This document shows positions 1-8,711 of a stretch of 64,000 nt of DNA, in pieces. The translations under genes were made by a program, and so were the position numbers. Source of the stretch: JBAYNW01 sp041678605 (GTDB taxonomy: Bacteria; Cyanobacteriota; Vampirovibrionia; Gastranaerophilales; Gastranaerophilaceae); the NCBI GenBank assembly GCA_041678605.1, contig JBAYNW010000003.1:1-64000 (forward strand), in the 5' to 3' direction. Under the pieces are notes generated by a model. That model was not told where the DNA came from, searched no databases, and saw only the letters and a list, made by a program, of their open reading frames with translations. Position 1 is the stretch's first letter. Each line of letters begins with the position of its first letter.

Positions 1-10
1 CTATAGCTCT

Positions 11-104
11 CACGTCATGCTGAATTTATTTCAGCATCGCATGGTCGTTCGCTTTTGCGATCCTGAAACAAGTTCAGGATGACGTATATTTATTGCAACT
101 CGGT
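11..104. repeat. Intergenic palindromic repeat (GTCATGCTGAA family)
   Basis: Two hairpin-forming half-sites face each other: GTCATGCTGAA...TTTCAGCATC on the left and GATCCTGAAACAAGTTCAGG ATGAC on the right. The left half recurs inside the 198-bp element at 21789-21986. The right half, with the trailing GTATATT.ATTGCAACTC, recurs at 51225-51268. It therefore belongs to a dispersed family. A short GTGACTAAGTGATTAAGT block follows near 148-165. Confidence 0.7.
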
Positions 105-211
105 ATAAAAAGGCCTTATTTAATGCATTAACCCACCTGCTGCTGCTAAGTGACTAAGTGATTAAGTTCAATAATGCTTGCTTTTTGCTCAAAAAATAGT
201 ATAATCAAGTT

Positions 212-847
212 ATGAAAAAGATTTTAATACTATTTTTGTTTTTAATTTTGTGCTGCCCGCAGGCTGCTCTTGCGAAGAAAAAGGCTGCTGCCATTCCCGC
301 AGGAAGCGGTTACGTAGGCACTTTGCCCAATATTACGGGAAGGTTCAACAAAGCTGAAACACAGGAAGCGATGCCTTCTTTTGAGTATAAAGACGGTTTT
401 AACGATCAGGACAGCATTAAGCCCGCCCCGAGGAATAATCCCGCCTTTATTAATATAATTATGAAAAAGGACAAGAATTCACAATACATTAATGATTTAA
501 ACTATATTATTTCAATTGTTGAAAACTTACAAACATCAATAGAAGCAAAGCAGGATGTGCAAAAATTTAACGCCCAATCCTATTTTTTAAAAGAAAACGT
601 AGAATATTTCCGCGACAAATACAAAAATAAAGCAGAGGAAAGTTACATTTCTTATAATAAATTAATGCAACTGAATTCACATGTTCAGGCTGTATCCCAG
701 CTTAGGCTTGAGAGCGAAGTTTTCAGTCCTTACGTTACGGAGGCAAAAAGCGGAAATCTTTTTTCCAAAAACAATATCAACGTACAGCTGGATTATTTGC
801 TTGCAGAGATTAAACAAACTCTGGTTGTGTTAAAAGAAGATAAATAA
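212..847 (+). CDS. Secreted or periplasmic protein of unknown function
   Basis: I do not recognise this 211-residue protein. A clear Sec signal peptide is visible: MKK, then a hydrophobic run from about residue 4 to 15, with a likely signal peptidase I site after AALA near residue 21. Two cysteines (14-15) sit in the signal core, but the surrounding residues do not form a good lipobox. The mature part is lysine- and asparagine-rich with no obvious catalytic motif. Its second half, from about residue 85, looks helical. The next gene begins about 60 bp downstream on the same strand, so the two may be cotranscribed. Codon use is like that of the neighbours. Confidence 0.75.
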   Translation: MKKILILFLFLILCCPQAALAKKKAAAIPAGSGYVGTLPNITGRFNKAETQEAMPSFEYKDGFNDQDSIKPAPRNNPAFINIIMKKDKNSQYINDLNYIISIVENLQTSIEAKQDVQKFNAQSYFLKENVEYFRDKYKNKAEESYISYNKLMQLNSHVQAVSQLRLESEVFSPYVTEAKSGNLFSKNNINVQLDYLLAEIKQTLVVLKEDK

Positions 848-907
848 TCATTGACAAGAAATAAAAAAAAGAATATTATAATCTTATTCAGTTAATAGGT
901 TTTGATA

Positions 908-1921
908 ATGTTACTAAGAAAAATATACCTTAAAATTTGGTTGTTCCTGTACTCTATAAGAGAAATTTTAAACGGGATTGTTGTAATTGCGATGATTACA
1001 ACTCTTTTGTACTTATTTTTGAATAATTTTATTTTTGAAAAAATTATTCTTGTCAGAGCAGACAGCGACCAAATAAAAAGGGATTATGACAGTGCAATAA
1101 ACTTTTACAACATTTCTTATTTTTATTACAACATTAACCACTTTTCAAAGAATAATAAAGAAATCTACTTGAGAATTCCTTATGAAATATCGATTTGCTA
1201 CCTTAATGAAAATAAAAAGGAGCAATCAATTGAAGAAATGCTCAACGCTATAACTGCTATTCAAAAGCAGTATGGGATTTTCTCAAGGGAAACCGCTTAT
1301 TTCATAAGAAAATATTTGATAAAATATTACCTTGAAAACAACAATATCCGCCTCGCCAAGCAGGAATTTAACAACTTAATGACCATCTACAAAATCGTAG
1401 GCTACAGTGACAGTGAAATGTCTGACTTAATTTGCCTGAAGGGTGATTTATATTATCAGCAAAAAAGGTATGATTCGGCAATGGCTCTTTATGAACAGGC
1501 TTATAGTGCTATTTCTACTCAAAACAACATAGACTATGAAATATTGGCAAAAATTGTCGATAGACTCTGTGATTATGAAATAGTAAATAATAACACCGCT
1601 GAAGCTATTAATATTTACCAAAATTCAATAAACCTTCTCAAAACTTCCGGGTGGCGGCAGCAGGAATTAACGGCAAAAATGCTGTTGAAACTCGGAGATT
1701 TATACACTAAAGAAAATAACCAGACAAAAACAGCTATAAAATGTTATGAAGAAGCTATCGGCCTTATTAAAAAACTCCCAAGCAACAATTATCTGAAGCA
1801 AAACATAAGCGAATACCTGACTACTCTAAAAGATTTATACAATCAGGACGGACAGTTTCATAAAGTTGACGAAATCGACTTGGAACTTGCAAGAAAGAGA
1901 AGATTTTCATTCCTTTATTGA
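908..1921 (+). CDS. Membrane-anchored TPR-repeat protein
   Basis: A 337-residue protein with one N-terminal membrane segment (about residues 20-42, rich in I, V and L), followed by a soluble helical domain. That domain contains TPR-like units such as DSAMALYEQAY, AINIYQNSINLL and AIKCYEEAIGLI. TPR arrays mediate protein-protein contacts, so this is likely an anchored scaffold, but no partner is evident. A TTG at 902 is in frame. I prefer the ATG at 908 because TAGGT lies at about the right distance upstream. A composite repeat begins immediately after the stop. Confidence 0.75.
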   Translation: MLLRKIYLKIWLFLYSIREILNGIVVIAMITTLLYLFLNNFIFEKIILVRADSDQIKRDYDSAINFYNISYFYYNINHFSKNNKEIYLRIPYEISICYLNENKKEQSIEEMLNAITAIQKQYGIFSRETAYFIRKYLIKYYLENNNIRLAKQEFNNLMTIYKIVGYSDSEMSDLICLKGDLYYQQKRYDSAMALYEQAYSAISTQNNIDYEILAKIVDRLCDYEIVNNNTAEAINIYQNSINLLKTSGWRQQELTAKMLLKLGDLYTKENNQTKTAIKCYEEAIGLIKKLPSNNYLKQNISEYLTTLKDLYNQDGQFHKVDEIDLELARKRRFSFLY

Positions 1922-2060
1922 GGGGAACGGGGAAAACGTGAGACGTGAGAGGTGAGAAGGGAAAGGGAAAGTTTTAATTTTTTTGTTGCACTTAGTCACT
2001 TAATCACTTCTCCGAAAGCCCTTCACCCCTTAAGCCCTTAAGCCTTTCAACCGTTCGCCC
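1922..2060. repeat. Composite block repeat, reverse orientation (C'-B'-A')
   Basis: The gap contains GTGAGACGTGAGAGGTGAGA (block C reversed), then a T-rich linker and GTTGCACTTAGTCACTTAATCA-like sequence (block B reversed). It ends with CTTAAGCCTTTCAACC-like sequence (block A reversed). The same blocks recur in the same linear order, in either orientation, near 46321, 49281, 53020 and 54406. Confidence 0.8.
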
Positions 2061-2182
2061 AATCATCTTGACTTTATGCCAAACATCCTTAATAAATTTG
2101 TAGTGTCCTTCAACTACTTAGAGGATTTTTGTGTTAAAACTTTAACTTTTTATGATTTTTTTACGAAAAAGTTAAAGGAGGA

Positions 2183-2836
2183 ATGGCAAACATGTTTTCA
2201 CCAATGATTCAGAATTTAATATCAACGGGAGGCCAAAGGGCTGCAGAGCAAAGAGCGGTGCAGCTTCAAAACTACGTCAATAGTGGCGTGCAGCCGGCTG
2301 CGTTGCCAAGCCAAACATCCACGGTAGTGCCGTTTCAGGAAGTTTTGCAGTCAACAGCTCAATCTCAATTCGGAACACTTTTAACAAATCCGGCAACAAC
2401 AAGCGTTCAGGCACAAATATCAACCCAGCCTCAACTCAGAGAGTATGCTCAGGTTTCCAAACCCCAGCTTTTGAGCATGATTTCTCAGGTATCAAAAAAA
2501 CACGGCGTGGATGAAAAACTTGTAAAAGCTGTAATACAACAGGAATCAGGCTTTAACCCGAAGGCAAAATCCCATTGCGGAGCCATGGGTCTAATGCAGC
2601 TCATGCCGGGAACAGCAAAAACACTCGGAGTTACGGATGCTTACAACCCTGTTCAGAATGTGGACGGCGGAGTAAGGCACTTAAAATGGCTATTGAGCAA
2701 ATATAACGGAAATGTAATTTTAGCACTGGCCGCTTATAATGCTGGTTCAGGTGCCGTAGATAAATATGACGGGGTTCCGCCTTATGCGGAAACTCAAAAT
2801 TACGTTAAGAAAATTTTAAAAAATTATTTAAGCTGA
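2183..2836 (+). CDS. Lytic transglycosylase (SLT domain)
   Basis: Likely cleaves the MurNAc-GlcNAc bond of peptidoglycan, forming 1,6-anhydro ends. The C-terminal half (about residues 93-217) is a complete Slt-type domain: KAVIQQESGFNP with the presumed catalytic Glu121, GLMQLMPGTA at 136-145, and the AAYNAG motif near 183-188. The first 90 residues are Gln/Ser/Thr-rich and low in complexity, with no obvious signal peptide. Export might therefore use another route, for example the flagellar apparatus encoded at 54-60 kb; this is inference. The start is well supported, with AAAGGAGG directly upstream of the ATG. The gene stands alone between two intergenic gaps. Confidence 0.88.
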   Translation: MANMFSPMIQNLISTGGQRAAEQRAVQLQNYVNSGVQPAALPSQTSTVVPFQEVLQSTAQSQFGTLLTNPATTSVQAQISTQPQLREYAQVSKPQLLSMISQVSKKHGVDEKLVKAVIQQESGFNPKAKSHCGAMGLMQLMPGTAKTLGVTDAYNPVQNVDGGVRHLKWLLSKYNGNVILALAAYNAGSGAVDKYDGVPPYAETQNYVKKILKNYLS

Positions 2837-2885
2837 TTAAAATAGAGGGTGCGGAAAAAATTAAAGGCGGAATAAAAATCTAGAC

Positions 2886-2914
2886 TTGTGCATCCGTTTC
2901 TTAACGTATATAAT
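2886..2914 (+). promoter_or_regulatory. Predicted sigma-70-type promoter, possibly leaderless
   Basis: TTGTGC (2886-2891) and a perfect TATAAT (2909-2914) are separated by 17 bp. The expected transcription start is close to the ATG at 2922, so the oppD-like mRNA may be leaderless. No ribosome binding site is visible before that ATG. Confidence 0.5.
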
Positions 2915-2921
2915 GTTAACC

Positions 2922-3884
2922 ATGAGTATTTTAGAAGTTAAAAATCTTAATTTAGGTTTTGAAACAGAAACCGGCTTTAAACAAGCTTTGTATGATGTTT
3001 CTTTTTCACTTGAGAAAGGTAAAATTCATGCACTTGTCGGCGAATCGGGCTGCGGAAAAACAATCAGTGCAATGAGCATCTTACAGCTTTTACCCAAAAC
3101 CGCCAAAATAACCGGCGGAGAGATTTTATTCAGTGAAAACAATAAAATAAATATTTTAAAACTAAATAACTATGAACTACAACAAATTCGGGGAGCAAAG
3201 ATTGCCCTAATCCCCCAAGATCCCATGACTTCCTTAAATCCGCTTTATACAATCGGAAACCAGCTCCTTGAAGTGATAGAGAAACATCAGGGAGTAAACG
3301 ACAAGGAAGCTAAGGAAAGGGCAATAAAGGCTTTAGAACTGGTTCAAATACCTTCCGCAAAAGAGCGGTTGAAATCTTATCCGCACGAGTTTTCCGGCGG
3401 TATGAAACAAAGGGCGATAATTGCCATGGCACTTGCCTGCAACGCTCAGGTAATAATCGCAGACGAGCCGACAACAGCTCTTGATGTAACAATTCAGGCA
3501 CAGATTATGGACATTTTAGCAAATATAAAAAGGGCAATCGGGACATCAATTCTTTTGATAACACACGATTTGGCACTTGTTCAGGATTGTGCTGATGAAA
3601 TCTCTGTCATGTATGCGGGAAGAATAGTTGAAACCGCACCTACGGAAGAATTTTTCGCCAACACAAACCATCCTTATTCTAAGGCACTGCTTAAATCGCT
3701 TCCATCCTGCAAAGGACACAAACTTGCTATTATTGAAGGCCAGCCGCCATCAATTCAGCAGGATATCCGTGGCTGTAAATTTCACCCGAGATGTGAATTT
3801 GCCATGCCTGTCTGCTCAAACGAGGTTCCTGAGTTGAAAGAAATTGCACCTAACCACTTTTCGGCGTGCCACCTGAATGATTGA
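2922..3884 (+). CDS. Oligopeptide/dipeptide ABC transporter ATP-binding protein (OppD/DppD type)
   Basis: Cytoplasmic ATPase that would power an oligopeptide, dipeptide or nickel importer of the peptide/opine family. Visible motifs are the Walker A box GESGCGKT, Q-loop region IPQDPMTSL, ABC signature SGGMKQR, Walker B VIIADEPTT and the switch His in THDLAL. The C-terminal HPRC segment (GCKFHPRCEFAMPVC) is typical of the oligopeptide subfamily extension. Length (320 aa) is normal. I start at ATG 2922 because the frame upstream has only weak TTG or ATG alternatives that overlap the promoter. The permeases, binding protein and OppF partner are not in the window, so it acts with subunits encoded elsewhere. 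Confidence 0.9.
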   Translation: MSILEVKNLNLGFETETGFKQALYDVSFSLEKGKIHALVGESGCGKTISAMSILQLLPKTAKITGGEILFSENNKINILKLNNYELQQIRGAKIALIPQDPMTSLNPLYTIGNQLLEVIEKHQGVNDKEAKERAIKALELVQIPSAKERLKSYPHEFSGGMKQRAIIAMALACNAQVIIADEPTTALDVTIQAQIMDILANIKRAIGTSILLITHDLALVQDCADEISVMYAGRIVETAPTEEFFANTNHPYSKALLKSLPSCKGHKLAIIEGQPPSIQQDIRGCKFHPRCEFAMPVCSNEVPELKEIAPNHFSACHLND

Positions 3885-3886
3885 AA

Positions 3887-3944
3887 GGCCGAAGGGTTGA
3901 AAGGCTTAAGGGCTTAAGCCCTTAAGCCTTTCAACCCTTCGGCC
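3887..3944. terminator. Perfect 58-bp palindrome between convergent genes
   Basis: GGCCGAAGGGTTGAAAGGCT is followed by its exact reverse complement about a TTAAGGGCTTAAGCCCTTAA centre, giving a 29-bp arm with no mismatch. It starts 3 bp after the oppD-like stop and ends before the convergent histidine kinase. It could act as a bidirectional terminator, although no strong T-run follows. It is built from block A of the composite repeat family in head-to-head arrangement. Confidence 0.75.
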
Positions 3945-3975
3945 CTCCATACCTCCCTCTTCCAGTCTCACCCAT

Positions 3976-5250
3976 TTATGCCGGCAGTTTTATGCAAAAT
4001 TCTGTGCTTAGATTTTCTTCGCTTTTAACAACTATTTCGCCACCGTGAGATTTGATAATCTGCTGTGATAGGTAAAGCCCCAGACCTGTTCCGATTTTGC
4101 GAAACTTTTTTGCAGTAGAATAGTATTTATTAAAAATCTTGTCAATATTTTCCTGAGAAATCCCTTTCCCGTAATCAATTATGGTTATAGTCACAAAATC
4201 CTGAATTTGCTCGATTTTAACATCAATGTCCTTGTTTGATTCGCTGTGCGAAATTGCATTTTGAATAAGGTTTTTAACAACTCTTTTCAGCTGCATTTTA
4301 TCCGCAGAAACATTTATGTCATTTTTCGGGTCAAAATTTATTTTTAAACCGGATTTTTCCGCTATCGGCTCCATTTCATCAATAATTGAGGCTATAAAAG
4401 GGATTAGACCAATCTTTTCTTTATCCAACTCCACTCCCGCCTCTTTAATTTTGTACGTTTCAAGCAGAATTTGCACCAGATCAACCAACTCCTGATTGCA
4501 GTCTTTCATATTGGATATTGCCGTGTGCTGTTTTTCGCTGATTTCACCGAACTTGCCATTAATAAGAAAATCTAAAATATTGGCTTCGGCAACAATCGGC
4601 ACCTTCAAATCATGTGTCAGTGTCGCAACAAAATCTTCCCTGATTTTTTCCAGTTCTTTTTGGTTTGTCACGTCTTTAATTATAATTACAAACCTTTTTT
4701 TCTTATCGTCTAAATTTAATTTCATGGCAGTGGCTTCAAAACTTGATTCGGAGTTGTTTTTTATAAAAATTTCTTCCTCGCTGAATTTTTCCGGTTTAAT
4801 ATTTTTTTTGGATTGGATGTAATCCAAAAGGTTTTTGTCCAGAAGGTTTTTTCCGTCTTCTTTAAACCAATTAACGATTTGCGGGGTAATTCTTAAAATT
4901 TTGCAATTTTCATCAATGATTAAAATCCCGTCCGACAGAGAATTTATAATGGCCTCCAGAAACTTATTCTGGCGGGTTAATTCGCCCTGATACTCAACAA
5001 TCATCTTTTCCCTGTCATTAAGCGTTTCAACCATTCGGTTTATGCTTTCTGTAAGATTTTTATACTTCGGGTGTTCAATTTTTTCTATTTTGGTGGCCAA
5101 ATTCCCGTATCTTACAGAGTTCACGGTATTTGTTACCATACCAAGATAGTCGTTGATTTCGGACCATTTTTTATCCGCTTTCCTGAAAATTAAAAGCAGT
5201 AAAAAAACGACTGTGAAAATTATTAAAGAAATAACTATGTACCAGAGCAT
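3976..5250 (-). CDS. Sensor histidine kinase with PAS domain
   Basis: A membrane sensor kinase of about 424 residues that autophosphorylates on histidine. From the N-terminus it has one membrane helix (WYIVISLIIFTVVFLLLL), a linker that may be HAMP-like and a coiled region. A PAS domain follows (about 95-205), then a HisKA domain with H-box LTHDLKVP. The HATPase domain has N-box NLIQNAISHS, G1 DYGKGIS and G2 GTGLGLYLS. There is only one membrane segment and no periplasmic sensor, so the signal is probably intracellular or sensed by PAS. I prefer ATG 5250 (GAGGAA seven bases upstream) over the TTG at 5265. No response regulator is adjacent, so it is an orphan kinase. Confidence 0.88.
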   Translation of the reverse strand: MLWYIVISLIIFTVVFLLLLIFRKADKKWSEINDYLGMVTNTVNSVRYGNLATKIEKIEHPKYKNLTESINRMVETLNDREKMIVEYQGELTRQNKFLEAIINSLSDGILIIDENCKILRITPQIVNWFKEDGKNLLDKNLLDYIQSKKNIKPEKFSEEEIFIKNNSESSFEATAMKLNLDDKKKRFVIIIKDVTNQKELEKIREDFVATLTHDLKVPIVAEANILDFLINGKFGEISEKQHTAISNMKDCNQELVDLVQILLETYKIKEAGVELDKEKIGLIPFIASIIDEMEPIAEKSGLKINFDPKNDINVSADKMQLKRVVKNLIQNAISHSESNKDIDVKIEQIQDFVTITIIDYGKGISQENIDKIFNKYYSTAKKFRKIGTGLGLYLSQQIIKSHGGEIVVKSEENLSTEFCIKLPA

Positions 5251-5357
5251 ATGACGGTTCCTCAACTTTTGTGCTATTATGATTATAGCAGACTTTTGTT
5301 ATAATGCATAAAATTATTAAAATTCGGTTCTGCTGCCTGTTGTTAGGAAGGTAAATG

Positions 5358-5843
5358 ATGCCAAAGCTAAAAATACCCAAAACTGTTAGAATGATTATAT
5401 CTGATTTTGACGGCGTAATGACCGACGGCTGTATTTATGTGGATGAAGAATTAAAAATATCGAGAAAAGTCAGCTTTAAGGACATTATGGCCGTATCCAT
5501 TTTAAGGAAAGCGGGATTTGAGCTGGCTTTTATATCCGGTGAAAAAAATCCGCTGATAGATTTGCTTGCCGAAAGATTTGACTTAAAGGAAGTTCACCAG
5601 AATATTCGCTCCAAAATAGATGTACTGAAATCAATTGTTAAAAAAAACGGACTGAAAGAGGAAGATTTTTTATATATCGGAGACGATATTAATGACATGG
5701 ATTGTCTGAATTACTCGGCAACAAAAATAACTGTTCCAAATTCGGCTCCTGCGGTCAAAAAAATCAAGGGAATACAAATTACGGAAGAAGTCGGCGGAAA
5801 CGGTGCTTTCAGAGAGGTTGTAGATTGTCTTTTAAGTATTTAA
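5358..5843 (+). CDS. kdsC: KdsC-like HAD phosphatase (3-deoxy-D-manno-octulosonate 8-phosphate phosphatase)
   Basis: Predicted to hydrolyse KDO-8-phosphate to KDO and phosphate, a step toward lipopolysaccharide. The 161-residue, cap-less HAD fold matches KdsC length. Motif I is SDFDGVMTDG near residue 15, motif II is FISGEK, and motif IV is YIGDDINDMDC. Related 3-deoxy-sugar phosphatases, such as the C-terminal part of some CMP-sialic acid synthetases, look alike, so the exact substrate is uncertain. This matters because a NeuB-like synthase lies at 13.4 kb. ATG 5358 is preferred to 5355 because AGGAAGG (5345-5351) is then better spaced. The downstream TPR gene overlaps the 3' end, so the two are probably translationally coupled. 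Confidence 0.8.
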   Translation: MPKLKIPKTVRMIISDFDGVMTDGCIYVDEELKISRKVSFKDIMAVSILRKAGFELAFISGEKNPLIDLLAERFDLKEVHQNIRSKIDVLKSIVKKNGLKEEDFLYIGDDINDMDCLNYSATKITVPNSAPAVKKIKGIQITEEVGGNGAFREVVDCLLSI

Positions 5844-7330
5844 AAAATATTATTGACGGGATTAAGAAGCTGGATGTTGAAGTCGACGATTACAAAAGAG
5901 TCGTTCAAAATCCTTACATCCCTTCTATCGCTTACGTAAACTGGGGAATATATCTTGCGGAAGCGGGCAATGTTGACGGGGCTGAAGAAAAACTAATCTC
6001 CTCAACGCTTATGGCTCACCAGACGCCTGAGGCTTACATAAATCTGGGGGTTTTAAAAACACGGGAAGGAAAATATGAAGAAGCGAAGGAGCTTTATAGC
6101 AAGGCCATAAGACTTGATAACAATAATGCAAAAGCTTACTGCTTTTTGGGCAATGTTCTTACCGAGATGAGGGATTATAAAGAGGCTGAGAAAAAATTCA
6201 GCCATGCACTTAAAATAGATCCAAATAATTCTGATATATTTTTAAACTGGGGAATTTCGTTAATAAGGGAAAGAAAATTTACTCCTGCAAGAGAAAAACT
6301 TGAACAGGCACTGAAACTCAACAGCTCAAATTTTAGTGTACTTTATTTTTTGGGTCTTATTGACATTGAATTTGGAGATTTTGATAAAGCAAAAGAAAAA
6401 TTCAACCTGATAATCTCCGTTGTTCCTGACAATCACGAAGCCTTTTATTATTTGGCGTACATATATTACAAGGAAAATAATTTTGAAAAAAGTCTGGGGT
6501 TTTCACTGAAATCGCTTGAACTTTATCCTAAAAAAGCTGAAACTTACATGCTTATCTCCGAGAGTTACATGAATCTGGAAAATGAGGCGGAATGCTTTAA
6601 ATATTATGAATCAGGGGAGAAAGAATGTGACACAAATTATTACTTCCTTATCTCCTGGGGAATCGCACTTCAGCACTTTGGCCGGTTTGAACAATCAAAA
6701 GAAAAATTTCAAAAGGCCGTTGAGATTGATGGTGAAAACGAACTGGGAACGGCCTATCTCGGTATTTCATTCTATAAATTGCAGGATTATGACAATGCCG
6801 CAAAATTTTTTCAAAAAACTCTTAGCCTTAACCCTCAAAACATTATCGCTCTGGATAATTTAGGCCAGATTGAATTTGACAGAGAAAATTATAAAGCCGC
6901 AATAAAATATTTTGAACTTGTGCTTAAAAATTCCGCAAAGGCGATTGGAAATTACAGTAAAATTGCGAAGGCATATTTTCTGGACGGGAATCTTCAAAAG
7001 GCCGGTGAATATTACCAAAAAGCACTGGAATACCGGCCCGACGATGTATCTGCCTGCATTGATTACGCAAGAATTTTAATAGAACAAAAAAATTATGAAC
7101 CTGCCCTAAAAAAGCTTCAAAGTGCTTATAAAATTGATGATAAAAATTTGGATTGTCTAAATCTGTTATTTTATGTAAATTATACCCTTGCCAAAGAAAA
7201 ATTTTCTGACTATAATGTAGAAAAAGCAATGGAATTTGCAGAAAAAATACAAGAAAATTATCCCGATTCCTTCAGTTACAAAGAAGAAAAAGAGGAATTG
7301 GCCGAATTAAAGGCAAAAGTTAAAAGTTAG
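5825..7330 (+). CDS. Large TPR-repeat protein
   Basis: A soluble protein of about 501 residues made almost wholly of tetratricopeptide repeats, with roughly twelve units of 34 residues. Examples are AYINLGVLKTREGKYEEAKE, AYCFLGNVLTEMRDYKEAEK and AIKYFELVLKNS. It has no signal peptide or membrane segment. Such proteins are scaffolds; the client is unknown. The frame is open upstream to 5702 inside kdsC, but no plausible start is there. TTG 5825 has AGAGAGG seven bases upstream and gives a 19-bp overlap with the kdsC stop. That overlap suggests coupling and perhaps a shared role in cell-envelope assembly (inference). Confidence 0.8.
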   Translation: MSFKYLKNIIDGIKKLDVEVDDYKRVVQNPYIPSIAYVNWGIYLAEAGNVDGAEEKLISSTLMAHQTPEAYINLGVLKTREGKYEEAKELYSKAIRLDNNNAKAYCFLGNVLTEMRDYKEAEKKFSHALKIDPNNSDIFLNWGISLIRERKFTPAREKLEQALKLNSSNFSVLYFLGLIDIEFGDFDKAKEKFNLIISVVPDNHEAFYYLAYIYYKENNFEKSLGFSLKSLELYPKKAETYMLISESYMNLENEAECFKYYESGEKECDTNYYFLISWGIALQHFGRFEQSKEKFQKAVEIDGENELGTAYLGISFYKLQDYDNAAKFFQKTLSLNPQNIIALDNLGQIEFDRENYKAAIKYFELVLKNSAKAIGNYSKIAKAYFLDGNLQKAGEYYQKALEYRPDDVSACIDYARILIEQKNYEPALKKLQSAYKIDDKNLDCLNLLFYVNYTLAKEKFSDYNVEKAMEFAEKIQENYPDSFSYKEEKEELAELKAKVKS

Positions 7331-7365
7331 TTAAAACCCCAAGAAAGATTGTTAATTTTACAAAA

Positions 7366-8643
7366 ATGAAAAAGATAGTTGTACAAAAATTCGGCGGAAC
7401 ATCAGTTGCAAGTACCGACAAAATAAAAAGTGCAGCAGATGCCGTAATAAGAGAAAAAGAACTCGGTAATGATGTAGTTGTAATCGTTTCGGCGATGGGG
7501 CATACCACAGATTACCTCGTTAATATGGCTAAAGAAATCAGCAAAAATCCGTCAGATAGAGAAATGGATATGCTTCTCTCTACAGGCGAAGGTGTTTCGA
7601 TAGCACTTTTGACAATGGCAATTCAGGCAAAAGGCTATGACGCAATAAGCTTAAATGCGATGCAAATAGGGATAATTACCGAAAAAGTCCATCTTAAAGC
7701 AAGAATTATAGACATAAAAACCGATAGATTGAAAGCAAGTCTGGATGAAGGCAAAATAATAGTAGTGGCAGGATTTCAGGGAGTAACCGAGGACGGAGAT
7801 GTTACAACCTTAGGCCGTGGCGGGTCAGATACTTCTGCAGTTGCACTCGCATCGGCACTGGGAGCTATAAGGTGCGATATATACACAGACGTCGAAGGGG
7901 TTTACACAACTGACCCGAGGGTAGTTCCTACCGCATCAAAACTCAAAAGTGTTTCTTACGAGGAAATGCTTGAACTTTCGAGGGTCGGAGCAAATGTTCT
8001 TCATCCTCGTTCTGTTGAAACCGCAAAAAAATTTAATGTCCCATTGAGGGTTCGCAGTGCATTTAAGTTAGATGATTCTGGAACTTTAATAATAGGAGCT
8101 AAAAATATGGAATTATACCAACCTGTAACCGGTGTAGCGGCAGATTTGTCGCAGGTAAGGATTGTGGTCTGTGACGTTCCCGACGTTCCGGGACATGCCG
8201 CAAAACTTTTTGGAGCACTTGCTAAAAAAAATATTTCAGTAGATATGATTATTCAGTCTTATGCAAGGAAAACATCTAACACAAATGACATTGCCTTTAC
8301 TGTCGATAAGGTTGATTTGGATAAGGCCAAGTTTATTTTGGAAAAAATAAAACCCGAGTTGAGTGCCGGAGAAATTCAGGTTGATGAAAATATTGCAAAG
8401 GTTTCAATCGTGGGGGCCGGCATGGTAGACAGGCCGGGGATTGCCGCAACAATGTTTGAAACACTCGGAAATCTCGGCGTGAACATAAAGATGATTTCAA
8501 CAAGCGAAATTAAGATAAGCTGTCTTGTGGAAGAAGAAGATGCGGAAGAGTCCATAAAGGCACTGCATAAAGTTTTTGAACTTGATTCGGACGAAATTGC
8601 TGAAGTAAAAGGCGACTTGCCGAACTTAAACCCCGTCGGATAA
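7366..8643 (+). CDS. lysC: Aspartate kinase
   Basis: Phosphorylates L-aspartate, the first step toward lysine (diaminopimelate), threonine and methionine. This is the monofunctional 425-residue form. The N-terminal kinase domain carries KFGGTSVAST near the start, and GRGGSDTSA and DVEGVYTTDPR in the middle. Two ACT domains (from about residue 265) are expected to bind the feedback effectors lysine and/or threonine. GAGMVDRPGIAATMF marks the second. There is no fused homoserine dehydrogenase. The gene lies 35 bp after the TPR gene, so it may share its transcript. Its 3' end overlaps a terminator hairpin. Confidence 0.95.
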   Translation: MKKIVVQKFGGTSVASTDKIKSAADAVIREKELGNDVVVIVSAMGHTTDYLVNMAKEISKNPSDREMDMLLSTGEGVSIALLTMAIQAKGYDAISLNAMQIGIITEKVHLKARIIDIKTDRLKASLDEGKIIVVAGFQGVTEDGDVTTLGRGGSDTSAVALASALGAIRCDIYTDVEGVYTTDPRVVPTASKLKSVSYEEMLELSRVGANVLHPRSVETAKKFNVPLRVRSAFKLDDSGTLIIGAKNMELYQPVTGVAADLSQVRIVVCDVPDVPGHAAKLFGALAKKNISVDMIIQSYARKTSNTNDIAFTVDKVDLDKAKFILEKIKPELSAGEIQVDENIAKVSIVGAGMVDRPGIAATMFETLGNLGVNIKMISTSEIKISCLVEEEDAEESIKALHKVFELDSDEIAEVKGDLPNLNPVG

Positions 8644-8655
8644 TTACCGGGGTTT
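8628..8655 (+). terminator. Hairpin overlapping the lysC stop codon
   Basis: AAACCCCG (8628-8635) pairs with CGGGGTTT (8648-8655), and the TAA stop lies in the loop. An 8-bp GC-centred stem at the end of the gene fits transcription termination, although the following sequence has only a weak T-run. Confidence 0.5.
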
Positions 8656-8711
8656 ACGAACGTAACAATTTTGGCCGGAATTTAGGACAAATTTTTCTGC
8701 AAGCTCATAAT

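Noticed and set aside
2886..2921. Start of the OppD-like gene at TTG 2886
   Set aside because: That codon overlaps the -35 box; ATG 2922 starts the conserved domain.
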